A DNA stretch of 64,000 nt from Cohnella baijiui (lineage in GTDB: Bacteria > Bacillota > Bacilli > Paenibacillales > Paenibacillaceae). Position 1 is the first letter of the stretch. Every line of letters starts with the position of its first letter. Both the position numbers and the translations under genes were made by a program. The DNA is taken from NCBI RefSeq assembly GCF_020731285.1, contig NZ_JAJFOW010000004.1, forward strand, positions 1 through 64,000, in the 5' to 3' direction. Shown in pieces: positions 1 to 7,806 of this stretch. The notes below the pieces were generated by a model. It did not search any database. It saw nothing but the letters and a program-made list of their open reading frames with translations, and was not told where the DNA came from.

Positions 1-430
1 AGGCGATGCTGTTCACCGAACGGCGTTGTTGCAAAATACCTTCGAGAAAAAGGAGAACGGTATTCCATACGAATAATTTCTTAGCGTAGGCATCGTTATA
101 AAACGGAGATGGATCTTGCCGAAACATCCCTAAAACTTGACGAACAACCTTGGAATTCGGTACGGTAGTAGACAAGAGGTCTCCTTTCCGTTGGGGTGTC
201 GTTACTTTCTACGGTACAGGAACCTCTTTCTTTTGTAAAATTTCCCACGCCGTTATCCGTGTCATGTTCTTTGCAAAATTTCTGCGAAAAAACGGAAAAT
301 AGGCTCGCTGGCAACCGTAACATTTTGCAAACCCCATTTTTACTCCAATAGCGTCGCTCACAACCGTTAGATTTTTCGCCGCTTCTATGCACTCGCATCT
401 ACACCTTTGGTCAAGCACCGAGACGCTCAT
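1..430 (-). pseudogene. Disrupted ORF of unknown function, cut by window start
   Basis: On the minus strand a reading frame begins near 430 (Met-Ser-Val-Ser-Val-Leu), meets an in-frame TAG at about 209-211, and then stays open in the same frame to position 1. The part after the TAG reads as a coherent, partly hydrophobic protein (for example VVRQVLGMFRQDPSPF, then LFVWNTVLLFLEGILQQRR). The first part has Cys pairs (CRCEC, CYGC). I do not recognise the family; a decayed transposase or another mobile gene is possible. The frame could be extended upstream to 508, but that would run through a hairpin at 467-495, so 430 is the likelier start. Confidence 0.3.
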
Positions 431-466
431 TCCCCTTTTCGATTGGATTGCAATAAGCTGTTTTAG

Positions 467-495
467 AAAGCCACTCCTGACCTTGGAGTGGCTTT
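467..495. terminator. Hairpin, possible terminator
   Basis: An 11-bp perfect stem (AAAGCCACTCC with GGAGTGGCTTT) around a 7-nt loop, followed rightward by a weak T-rich stretch. It may separate the broken leftward ORF from the glutamine transporter operon. No gene upstream on the plus strand is visible for it to terminate. Confidence 0.45.
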
Positions 496-569
496 GACTT
501 TTAAACAACAGACGTTAAAGGAAGAACCGCTCGATTCGGAACTAGGACATCCGGAAACGCCCATTATTA

Positions 570-583
570 CGCAAGCGCTTACA
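570..583. promoter_or_regulatory. cre-like site upstream of glutamine transporter
   Basis: The sequence CGCAAGCGCTTACA resembles the CcpA-binding cre consensus TGWAANCGNTNWCA with one mismatch at the first base. It abuts the GlnR-type box, so carbon and nitrogen control of the operon could be combined here. This is a motif match only. Confidence 0.35.
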
Positions 584-600
584 TGTTAAGTTAAATAACA
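584..600. promoter_or_regulatory. GlnR/TnrA-type operator
   Basis: TGTTA-N7-TAACA, an exact fit to the GlnR/TnrA consensus TGTNAN7TNACA. It lies about 170 bp upstream of the glutamine-type ABC ATPase start, and the transporter is followed by glnK/glnL homologues. Nitrogen-dependent control of the transporter is therefore the likely reading. A second, shorter TAACAT-rich dyad lies near 635-650. Confidence 0.6.
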
Positions 601-769
601 TAACATGAGTTTCTTGAAATATTAATCCATTTTAATGTTAGATAACATGTCGGATCGCGTTATTTGCTGTAGGTTGGGCGTTAACATGGAAAGAAGATCG
701 GTACCGCCTCCGGGTAGCCGCCTTTGTTCGGCGGATCGGCTGTCCGGGCACGCAAAAGGAGGGACTCCA

Positions 770-1498
770 TTGATCCGATTTCAAGGCGTTGACAAGCATT
801 TCGGGGCGTTTCACGTGCTGAAGGACATCCATCTCTCCGTCCATCAAGGCGAGGTAGTGGTCGTCGTCGGCCCGTCCGGCTCCGGCAAGAGCACGCTGCT
901 CCGCTGTATTAACCGGCTGGAGACGATCGCGAGCGGGGAACTGACGGTGAACGATGTCCGCGTGAATGACAAGAAAACCGACATCAACAAGCTGCGGCGC
1001 GACATCGGCATGGTCTTTCAGCATTTCAACCTGTATCCGCACAAGAAAGTCATTGAAAATATTACGCTGGCCCCGATCCAAGTGCTCGGCTTGTCCAAGC
1101 GGGAGGCCGAGGAGACCGCGCTGTTCTACCTGGAGAAGGTCGGCATCCGGGACAAGGCGGAGGCGTATCCGCCCCAATTGTCCGGCGGCCAGCAGCAGCG
1201 GGTGGCGATTGCCCGCGGCCTTGCGATGAAGCCGAAGATCATGCTATTCGACGAGCCGACGTCCGCGCTGGACCCGGAAATGGTCGGGGAAGTGCTCGAC
1301 GTCATGAAGACGCTTGCGCGCGAAGGCATGACGATGGTCGTCGTCACTCACGAGATGGGCTTCGCGCGGGAAGTGGCCGACCGGGTCGTGTTCATGGACC
1401 AGGGGAGGATTCTGGAGGAGGCAACGCCGGCGGAGTTTTTCGCGAATCCGCGCGAGGAGCGGGCGCGCGTTTTTCTCAGCCGTTTAATAAGAAATTGA
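770..1498 (+). CDS. glnQ: Polar amino-acid (glutamine) ABC transporter ATPase
   Basis: ATPase of a polar amino-acid uptake transporter that powers import through the two membrane subunits downstream. Visible motifs: Walker [10 protein letters not shown] at residues 34-42, signature LSGGQQQR at 137-144, Walker B IMLFDEP at 157-163 and the switch His in VVVTHEM. The length of 242 residues is normal for GlnQ/ArtP-type ATPases. I chose the TTG at 770 because AAAGGAGGG stands just upstream and family proteins start at this point ([11 protein letters not shown]). An in-frame ATG at 635 would add 45 unrelated residues. It is the first gene of the operon; the substrate-binding lipoprotein follows after 22 nt. 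Glutamine as substrate is inferred from the operator and from GlnKL nearby. Confidence 0.9.
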   Translation: MIRFQGVDKHFGAFHVLKDIHLSVHQGEVVVVVGPSGSGKSTLLRCINRLETIASGELTVNDVRVNDKKTDINKLRRDIGMVFQHFNLYPHKKVIENITLAPIQVLGLSKREAEETALFYLEKVGIRDKAEAYPPQLSGGQQQRVAIARGLAMKPKIMLFDEPTSALDPEMVGEVLDVMKTLAREGMTMVVVTHEMGFAREVADRVVFMDQGRILEEATPAEFFANPREERARVFLSRLIRN

Positions 1499-1520
1499 AG
1501 ACGGGAGAGGAGCAAAGAAG

Positions 1521-2393
1521 ATGAGACAAAGAAAATGGTTCGTCCTGGGTCTTGCCGTGCTTGTATTGACGGTTGTTGCGCTTGCCGGGTGCGGCAAGAA
1601 GGAGGAGAATGGCAGCGGCGGTGCGTCGCCTTCGCCTTCCTCCTCCGGGTCGTCGTCCGCGTCTGCGGGCGGCGCGTCGGCGCTCGAGGCAATCAAGAGC
1701 AGAGGCAAGCTCGTCGTCGGCGTCAAGTTCGACACGCGCCTCTTCGGCCTGAAGGACCCCGCCAGCGGCAAAGTGGATGGCTTCGACATCGACGTCGCCA
1801 AAGGGCTGGCCAAGGAGCTGCTGGGAGACGAGAGCAAGCTCGAGCTGAAGGAAGTCACCTCGAAAACGCGCATTCCGATGCTGGACAACGGCGACATCGA
1901 TCTGATCATCGCGACGATGACGATCTCGGAGGAGCGCAAGAAACAGGTCGACTTTTCCGACGTCTACTTCAAAGCCGGCCAATCGCTTCTCGTGAAGAAG
2001 GGCAGTCCGATCCAGTCCATTGCCGACATCAAGAAGGGAACGAAAGTCATCGGCGTCAAAGGCTCCACTTCGGTTAAGAACATCGCGGAGAAGGCGCCGG
2101 ACGCGACGGTGCTCGAATTCGACAACTACCAGGACGCGTTCACCGCGCTCAAAGCGGGCCAGGGCCAAGTGCTGACGACGGACAACGCGATTCTGTACGG
2201 GATGGCCAGCCAGGATTCGAATTACGAGGTCGTAGGCGGCACCTTCACCGACGAGCCGTACGGCATCGCGGCGAAGAAGGGAAACGCCGATCTGGTGGCC
2301 TTCGTCAACGACTATTTGAAAAAGCTGCAGGACAGCGGCGAGTACGACAAGCTCTACGAGAAATGGATCGGGGAGACGCCGATGAAAGAATGA
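1521..2393 (+). CDS. glnH: Glutamine-type ABC transporter substrate-binding lipoprotein
   Basis: Extracellular lipid-anchored binding protein of the polar amino-acid family (SBP_bac_3). It has a lipoprotein signal peptide with lipobox LAGC (Cys24), then a Ser/Gly/Ala-rich spacer of about 25 residues, then the two-lobed binding domain starting around GKLVVGVKFDTRLFG. The ligand-contact Arg lies in the VTSKTRIPMLDNGDIDLI stretch, typical of glutamine/glutamate binders. GGAGAGGAG precedes the ATG. A strong hairpin follows the stop codon and precedes the permease genes. This would favour a higher level of binding protein than permease, as is common in such operons. Confidence 0.9.
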   Translation: MRQRKWFVLGLAVLVLTVVALAGCGKKEENGSGGASPSPSSSGSSSASAGGASALEAIKSRGKLVVGVKFDTRLFGLKDPASGKVDGFDIDVAKGLAKELLGDESKLELKEVTSKTRIPMLDNGDIDLIIATMTISEERKKQVDFSDVYFKAGQSLLVKKGSPIQSIADIKKGTKVIGVKGSTSVKNIAEKAPDATVLEFDNYQDAFTALKAGQGQVLTTDNAILYGMASQDSNYEVVGGTFTDEPYGIAAKKGNADLVAFVNDYLKKLQDSGEYDKLYEKWIGETPMKE

Positions 2394-2405
2394 ATCCGCT
2401 GAGGG

Positions 2406-2436
2406 CGGACGGGGGAGCTTCTCCCCCGTCTTCTGT
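2406..2436 (+). terminator. Intra-operon terminator or attenuator
   Basis: GACGGGGGA and TCCCCCGTC form a 9-bp GC-rich stem with a 5-nt loop, followed by TTCTGTTT. It lies 14 nt after the binding-protein stop and before the permeases, so it may end part of the transcripts or stabilise the upstream mRNA. Confidence 0.65.
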
Positions 2437-2440
2437 TTGG

Positions 2441-2540
2441 TCATACAGAATGCATAAGTTTTACCCCTATCTATTTCTGTATGACCTCCGATAAAAACGT
2501 GCCGCCATCTTCCTTGAGGACGGCGGAGCCGGTTTTACTT
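2441..2540. repeat. Intergenic structured repeat, copy A
   Basis: The element has two parts. The first is a dyad with 10-bp arms, TCATACAGAA (2441-2450) and TTCTGTATGA (2475-2484). The second is a hairpin (CCGCCATCTT with AGGACGGCGG) followed by a T-rich run. Both parts recur at 26424-26479 and 26885-26948 with substitutions that largely keep the pairing. It sits between the binding protein and permease genes. An ORF start at 2481 falls inside it and is therefore not a believable gene start. Confidence 0.7.
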
Positions 2541-2567
2541 GGGAGATCCAGGGAGGGAGCGCACGGG

Positions 2568-3221
2568 ATGTTTGATTTTACGATCCTGACGGACCACTTC
2601 GGCACCTACTTGAAAGGCTTCGGCAACACCGCGTACGCCAGCGTTCTGGCCTTGGCAGGCAGCTTCCTTCTCGGCACGCTGCTCGCCGTGTTCCGCATCA
2701 CCCCCGTGAAGCCGCTGCAATGGATCGGCACGGCGTACGTCGAGTTCGTTCGGAACATTCCGCTGCTTCTGGTCGTGTATCTATTCTTTCTCGGCCTTCC
2801 GTCGATCGGGGTCGTGCTGGACCCGTTCGCCTGCGGCACGCTCGGTCTGGCCGTCTATACCGCCGCGTTCATCGCGGAAGCGGTCCGGGCGGGCATCCTA
2901 TCCGTACCGAAGGGGCAGATGGAAGCCGCCCGGTCGTCCGGGCTGTCTTACGGGAAGGCGATGAGGCTTGTCGTGCTTCCGCAAGCGGTGAAGATCGTCA
3001 TTCCGCCGCTGAACAACCAATTTATCAATCTGATCAAGAACTCTTCCATTTTGAGCGTCATCTCCGGATTCGATCTGATGTTCTACGCCGACCGGATCGC
3101 TTCCGACACCTACGTCGTTTTCAGCACCTATATCTTTGCCGGCTTGTTCTACCTGCTGCTCACTCTTCCTTTGAGCTATGCGACGGGATGGCTGGAGCGC
3201 CGGTTGGCCAGACACGATTGA
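2568..3221 (+). CDS. glnM: Amino-acid ABC transporter permease, subunit 1
   Basis: Membrane subunit of the glutamine-type importer (HisM/GlnP class). Several hydrophobic segments are visible, plus the conserved cytoplasmic loop EAARSSGLSYGKAMRLVVLPQA that contacts the ATPase and the VRNIPLLL motif of the family. The start was set at the ATG at 2568, which follows AGGGAGGGAG; upstream in-frame codons fall in an intergenic repeat. At 217 residues it is normal for the family. It pairs with the next gene, also a permease, to form a heterodimer. Which of the two corresponds to B. subtilis GlnM or GlnP cannot be settled from the sequence alone. Confidence 0.88.
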   Translation: MFDFTILTDHFGTYLKGFGNTAYASVLALAGSFLLGTLLAVFRITPVKPLQWIGTAYVEFVRNIPLLLVVYLFFLGLPSIGVVLDPFACGTLGLAVYTAAFIAEAVRAGILSVPKGQMEAARSSGLSYGKAMRLVVLPQAVKIVIPPLNNQFINLIKNSSILSVISGFDLMFYADRIASDTYVVFSTYIFAGLFYLLLTLPLSYATGWLERRLARHD

Positions 3222-3234
3222 GGAGGCGGATCCG

Positions 3235-3885
3235 ATGGACTTTAAAGACGCGTACAAGTGGGTTAATGTCGAATTCATGCTGGAAGGCTTCCTCGTGACG
3301 CTCGAAGTCGCTGCCGCAGCCATCGTTCTCAGCTTCCTGATCGGCTGCATCGCCGGCACGCTCCGGTATATGAAAATTCCCGTTCTCTCGCAGCTGGCGG
3401 CGTTCCTGGTGGAATTGGTCCGCAACTTACCGCTGCTGCTGATCATCTTCTTTACGATGTTCGCGCTGCCGGAAGTCGGCATCAAATTCGGCATCGTCCA
3501 ATCCGCGATCGTCGCGCTCACCGTGTTCGAAGCGGCGATGATCTCGGAGATCGTGCGCAGCGGGCTCCATTCCATTCCCAAGGGACAGGTCGAAGCGAGC
3601 CGCTCCTCGGGCTTGACCCCGTTCCAGACGCTCTGGCACATCGTGCTGCCGCAAGGCTTGCGCCGCATGGTACCGCCGCTGGTCAGCCAATTCATCTCGC
3701 TGCTGAAGGATACTTCGCTGGCGGTCATCATCGCGCTGCCCGAGCTGATGCACAACGCCAACATCGTCATCGCCCACAATTTCCGGACCGCGATTCCGGT
3801 TCTGATCCTTGCGGCTTTCCTCTATTTCGTCGTCAATTACGCCCTGTCGCTCGCCTCCCGCAGACTGGAAAACCGCATGGCTTGA
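3235..3885 (+). CDS. glnP: Amino-acid ABC transporter permease, subunit 2
   Basis: Second membrane subunit (216 residues) of the amino-acid importer. It shows the same family marks as its partner: VRNLPLLLIIFF near the second membrane span and the EAA loop EASRSSGLTPFQTLWHIVLPQG. AGGAGG lies 9 nt upstream of the ATG at 3235, and the first permease ends 13 nt before it, so the two are translated from one message. It is the last gene of the transporter operon; about 190 bp follow before glnK. Confidence 0.88.
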   Translation: MDFKDAYKWVNVEFMLEGFLVTLEVAAAAIVLSFLIGCIAGTLRYMKIPVLSQLAAFLVELVRNLPLLLIIFFTMFALPEVGIKFGIVQSAIVALTVFEAAMISEIVRSGLHSIPKGQVEASRSSGLTPFQTLWHIVLPQGLRRMVPPLVSQFISLLKDTSLAVIIALPELMHNANIVIAHNFRTAIPVLILAAFLYFVVNYALSLASRRLENRMA

Positions 3886-4008
3886 TCGTTTGCAGCCGCT
3901 CGCGGTGGTCATGCCGGTGATTGCGACGGCGTATACATGGGTTAAAAAAAGCAGGGGTATTCTGGGATTTGCTGCGCCGTCCGTCCTCCCGCCGCCCGAA
4001 TCCCAGGG

Positions 4009-4036
4009 TTGAAAACGCTCGGGACCGTGGTACGAT
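4009..4036 (+). promoter_or_regulatory. Predicted sigma-A promoter of glnK-glnL
   Basis: TTGAAA (4009-4014), a 16-bp spacer, then TACGAT (4031-4036), 40 nt upstream of the glnK start. An inverted repeat (CTGGGATT near 3962, AATCCCAG near 3999) lies just before it and could be a terminator of the transporter operon or an operator. Confidence 0.45.
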
Positions 4037-4075
4037 AGCAAGTAAAAACGGGCCGTATGGGACGGAGGCACCCGG

Positions 4076-5401
4076 ATGACCGACTCTCCCTCTCCATTCA
4101 AGATTGGAATGAAAATGCAGACCCTGTTCAAAAACGAAACGCTTCAGATGTTCATCATCGCGATCATGACCGCGTTCGCCGGGGAATTCAAGATCAATCC
4201 CTTTAACGGAGACATTTTCCGCCTGGGTCTCGGAGCCAGCACGCTGCTGCTGTTTCTTCTGCTGATGCAGCATTTGTCGTTCGTCCGCGCCGGAGCGGTC
4301 ACGGGACTTGTCGTCGTGCTGTTTCGAACGACGGAAGACGCGATCTTCTCCCCGGATGCGTTCTCCGTCGCTTCCAGCTTCCTGAATCACCTCGCCGGCG
4401 GCGTGTTCTACGTCGTGTTCGCGCTGGGCATGAGCCTCATCCGCGAGCGGATCGGCGCGCTGCAGCCCTTGCTGCTCGGGGTCATCGTCTCCGCCATCGA
4501 CCTGTTGGCGAACGAGACCGAGCTGTTCACGCGCAGGCTGCTCGAGGGAATGTCGCCGTTCCACAACAACGGGATCGCGCTGTTGGCGGCGATCGCCGTG
4601 CTGCGGAGCTACTTCATCATCGGGCTGTTCAGCAGCATTGCGATTCGCCAGATGCGGCTGATCCAGGCGGAGCAGCAGAAGCGGATCGAACAGATGCTGA
4701 ATATCGGTTCGGGTCTGTACGGGGAATCGTTCTATCTGCGGAAATCGATGGACGCGATCGAGCGAATCACGGCGAGCAGTTTCGAGCTGTACAGCCGACT
4801 GAAGGCGGCGTCGCTGACCGAGTTCAGCCGACAGGCGCTGGGCATCGCACAGCAGATCCACGAAGTGAAGAAGGATTCCCAGCGGATTCTGGCGGGGCTG
4901 ACGAAGCTGTACGACCGGGAAATCGCCCAGGAGATGAATCTGGAGGAAATTTTCCGTTACGTCATCAAGGCGAATCAGACGTACAGCGAGATGCTGAAGA
5001 AAGAGCTGACGATCGAAGGGAATCTGCAGGTCGACTTCTCGACGTCCCACTATATCGTCCTGCTCACCGTGCTCAACAATCTGGTGTCCAACGCCGTCGA
5101 AGCGATGAACCGTTACGGGTTCATCCGGGTTTGCGCCTTCGACCGGGGAGAGCAGACGGTGTTCGAGGTCGTCGATTCCGGCAAGGGCATTCCCGAGCGC
5201 GACCGGCAAATGATATTCGAGCCAGGCTTCACGACGAAGTTCGATCAGGACGGGGTCGCGGCCACCGGAATCGGACTCTCGCACGTGCGGGACATCGTGG
5301 GGGCGTTCGGCGGCGAGATTCGGGTCGTCACCCCCGAGACGGGCAAGGGAGTCCGCTTTATCGTCGCGCTTCCCACGAAAACGCTGCGGAAAGGGGCGTA
5401 A
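4076..5401 (+). CDS. glnK: GlnK-type membrane sensor histidine kinase
   Basis: Sensor kinase of the GlnK/GlnL (YcbA/YcbB) glutamine-response pair. About five hydrophobic segments occupy residues 23-195 with no obvious extracellular ligand domain. A cytoplasmic linker, a dimerisation helix with the probable phospho-acceptor His262 (AQQIHEVKKDSQR) and a HATPase domain follow. ATP-lid motifs: NNLVSNAVEAM (N box), VVDSGKGIPE (G1), FTTK and GIGLSHVRDIV (G2). GGAGG precedes the ATG. The response regulator starts 2 nt after the stop. In Bacillus subtilis this pair turns on glutamine use genes in response to glutamine. Here it stands directly after a glutamine-type importer, which supports the same role. 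Confidence 0.82.
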   Translation: MTDSPSPFKIGMKMQTLFKNETLQMFIIAIMTAFAGEFKINPFNGDIFRLGLGASTLLLFLLLMQHLSFVRAGAVTGLVVVLFRTTEDAIFSPDAFSVASSFLNHLAGGVFYVVFALGMSLIRERIGALQPLLLGVIVSAIDLLANETELFTRRLLEGMSPFHNNGIALLAAIAVLRSYFIIGLFSSIAIRQMRLIQAEQQKRIEQMLNIGSGLYGESFYLRKSMDAIERITASSFELYSRLKAASLTEFSRQALGIAQQIHEVKKDSQRILAGLTKLYDREIAQEMNLEEIFRYVIKANQTYSEMLKKELTIEGNLQVDFSTSHYIVLLTVLNNLVSNAVEAMNRYGFIRVCAFDRGEQTVFEVVDSGKGIPERDRQMIFEPGFTTKFDQDGVAATGIGLSHVRDIVGAFGGEIRVVTPETGKGVRFIVALPTKTLRKGA

Positions 5402-5403
5402 AG

Positions 5404-6303
5404 ATGCAACCAAGCTTTTGTATCGTCGACGATGATGCCGTCAGCACCCGAATGCTGCAAAATATCATTGAGGACAGCGGCTTCGGAAGCGTTCTCGGCA
5501 CGGCAGGGGGAGGCGTGACGGGTGCCAGCCTCGTTCTGGACACGAATCCGGACATCGTGCTCATCGACTTGCTCATGTCCGACCAGGACGGCATCGAGAC
5601 CATCATTCAACTCAAGGGGAGCGGGTATCCCGGGCGTTTCGTCATGATCTCGCAGGTAGAAAACAAAGAGATGGTCGGCCAGGCGTACCGGAACGGCATC
5701 GAGTTCTTCATCCGCAAGCCCATCAATTGGGTGGAAGTCGAATCCGTGCTGCAGAAAGTAAGCGAACGATGGATGCTCGACCGCTACCTGCTGGAGATCA
5801 AACGGTCGCTCGAGAGGCTCGATCCGCTTCAGCCGGGCCCGGCACCCATGCGCAAGGAGAAAAACGTTCGCGCCGTCGTCGGGCAAATCCTGACGGATCT
5901 CGGGATCGTCGGAGAGAGCGGCAGCAAGGACATTCTGTCGATCATGGAGTGGCTTGTAGACCACAACCGGGGGCGCGATTTTCCGCAGCTCCGGGAACTG
6001 TACGCATCCATGGTACTATCGGCCAACCCCGAGACGCAGGACCCGGAGAAGGGAAGCAAAGCGGTCGAGCAGCGCATCCGCAGATCCGTCATCGCCGCCA
6101 TCGCCAATCTGGCGTCCATCGGACTGACGGATTACAGCCACCCCAAGTTCGAATATTACGCGCCGCTCTACTTCGACTTTCAGGATGTCCGGTTGAAGAT
6201 GCGGGAGATCGAGGAGAACGCCCCGCCCGGCAAAGGGAAGGTAAACGTCAAAAAGTTTTTGCAGGTGCTCTACATGGAGACGTTGAACAAGCTGGACGGT
6301 TGA
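5404..6303 (+). CDS. glnL: GlnL-type response regulator (receiver plus YcbB domain)
   Basis: Partner of the kinase upstream. The N-terminal receiver has acidic residues Asp10/Asp11, phospho-acceptor Asp55 (IVLIDLLMSD) and the conserved Lys105 (RKP). The C-terminal half (about residues 150-299) is the YcbB-type DNA-binding region, with Arg-rich REL and RRSVIAAIANLASIGL stretches, rather than an OmpR or LuxR output domain. AAAGGGG at the end of glnK serves as its ribosome binding site, so the two are translationally coupled. No further gene follows in the operon. Target genes are not identifiable here; the adjacent transporter is the natural candidate. Confidence 0.82.
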   Translation: MQPSFCIVDDDAVSTRMLQNIIEDSGFGSVLGTAGGGVTGASLVLDTNPDIVLIDLLMSDQDGIETIIQLKGSGYPGRFVMISQVENKEMVGQAYRNGIEFFIRKPINWVEVESVLQKVSERWMLDRYLLEIKRSLERLDPLQPGPAPMRKEKNVRAVVGQILTDLGIVGESGSKDILSIMEWLVDHNRGRDFPQLRELYASMVLSANPETQDPEKGSKAVEQRIRRSVIAAIANLASIGLTDYSHPKFEYYAPLYFDFQDVRLKMREIEENAPPGKGKVNVKKFLQVLYMETLNKLDG

Positions 6304-6397
6304 GATAGTGGTCATGGAGTTGTCGCCGTGTCTATCGGAAAGCGGATTCTAACACATCGCAATCGGGGAGAAACCGCAGCTCATTTTTTATACTAAT

Positions 6398-6523
6398 ATG
6401 ATGGCTTGGTTCGATACGCAAGCCAAAGAGGCAGTGAAGTTGTACACTTCGATCTTCGTTGATGAAAGCATTGCTCCAAATGAAAAGAATAATCGACATC
6501 AAGATATTAATGGGCGCGTATGA
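6398..6523 (+). pseudogene. PhnB/VOC-family fragment
   Basis: A 41-codon piece reads AWFDTQAKEAVKLYTSIF, matching the start of PhnB-like glyoxalase-fold proteins (FDTQAEEAxxFYxSxF). The frame then stops where a complete protein would continue for about 100 more residues. Only the first beta-alpha unit survives. It is probably a dead remnant, not a microprotein. Confidence 0.5.
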
Positions 6524-6561
6524 GGGATAGTTCGCCTAAAGAGAACCCAAAGATAAACGCA

Positions 6562-7104
6562 TCACATGACGCCGACTTCCCGCAGTATCCACTTCGACGA
6601 ATCCGAACTCGCTAAATTGCGGAACAAACCCCTTGAACCAGTAGCTTGAGAATCGGGGGCGACAGGGTAGGTTTCAACATCAGTTGCCCCCCGCTGACGC
6701 GAGTGCTCGACAGCGGCTTGAATCAGTTGATTCATCACCCCATGCCTGCGGTATTTCCGAGACACGAAGAAACAGACCAGAGACCAGATCTTGTCCGGAT
6801 TCTCACCCGGTTCATATACGCCTCCGAACTCACGATAGGTTGAACGCGGAGCGATCGAGCACCATGCGAATCGGCTCGTCGCCTGCGTAGCCTAATATAC
6901 CAACAGGAACATTTTCTCGCACCATTTTACGAATGGCGTTTTTTTATTTTCCTTATTCACTCGATCCTCAGTTTCCCCGTGCCACACCATACACCAGCAG
7001 TTCTTGGGGCCGCCTCTTCTCTCAAAAAGCCTCTCGAAATCCGGCCAAGGATCTTGATCGACTTCAAAGAAATCTAGTAGCTCAAAAGGATTGAACATAT
7101 CCAT
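6562..7104 (-). pseudogene. GNAT acetyltransferase pseudogene, two frameshifts
   Basis: Reading the minus strand across three frames rebuilds one acetyltransferase. The first frame gives MFNPFELLDFFEVDQDPW and GGPKNCWCMVWH; the second gives VRENVPVGILGYAGDEPI; the third gives WCSIAPRSTYREFGGVYEP, SLVCFFVSRKYRRHGVMNQLI and AVEHSRQRGATDVETYPVAP. The RxxGxx acetyl-CoA loop survives as RKYRRHG. Frame changes lie near 6930 and 6870. The order and spacing of motifs match GNAT proteins that carry the CWCM motif. The C-terminal end is also eroded. Clearly inactive. Confidence 0.75.
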
Positions 7105-7806
7105 GATTACCTCACGTTCATTGATATGACTTAATTGTGTCAACAGTATTGAAAGGAAGATAGATTTATCATTTTATTCAGTAGAGGTTTAGTTTTGAAC
7201 CGCAGGCATTGATCCCAATGAACGATGTCGGATTGATAAGCGTCTTCCCACGGCAGGTTCTGCAGGAACTTCTGCCTGTTCATCAGCCTGAACGTAACTT
7301 CAAGTATTCGCGTATCCAGAACTGACATGTACGAGAAGCCTCCGGATGTCGTGCTAGAGATCCTACCTTAGGATCTATGATAGACTGGGAGTAGTGCATT
7401 AGAAGACCATGAAGTCTCAAGATTGAGCCGCTGGACGAGCTAGTGGAGCATCAGCTGGACAAGATTAGCCAGAAGACCAAGCAGATGAACGTTAATTACA
7501 CTCAGCATGAACAGCAGTTGATCAATGGCTGATCTGTTCTAGTTCGTCCACGTGATCGGCGAACTTGCGCAATCGTTCTGGCGTAGCTGATCGTTTTAAA
7601 AAAATAGTGAAAAATGATACCACTTAATGCAAATCGTCTTTATGTGATATGGTCATTCGTCATTTTATTAGCAGAATAGTTGCAAAGATTTACAGCTTAA
7701 CTACACCGAAGCGATTTCCCTAAATATGGAGGAATAAATGGCTTTATGTCGAATTATTAGGTTTAATTAATAGGGTAATTTACAATTAATCAGGGGAGAA
7801 GACACA

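Larger units (their letters stand above)
6304..7806. other. Decayed intergenic region with gene remnants
   Basis: A 1.5-kb stretch without an intact recognised gene. It contains a PhnB-like fragment, a frameshifted GNAT gene and a leftward 62-codon ORF at 7140-7328 that I do not recognise. It also holds a short coding-like stretch near 7430-7525 (ELVEHQLDKISQKTKQ) without a start or clear family. Base composition becomes clearly AT-rich after about 7600, where a different sequence block begins. This looks like a graveyard next to horizontally acquired DNA. Confidence 0.6.

Noticed and set aside
635..769. N-terminal extension of the glutamine ATPase
   Set aside because: 45 residues unlike the family; AAAGGAGGG immediately before the TTG at 770 marks the real start.
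2481..2567. Upstream start for the first amino-acid permease
   Set aside because: This stretch is the intergenic repeat shared with 26885-26948 and lacks conserved residues; the ATG at 2568 has a strong ribosome binding site.
7140..7328. 62-codon leftward ORF as a gene
   Set aside because: No family recognised and no convincing ribosome binding site. It lies in a decayed region, so it is mentioned only within that region.
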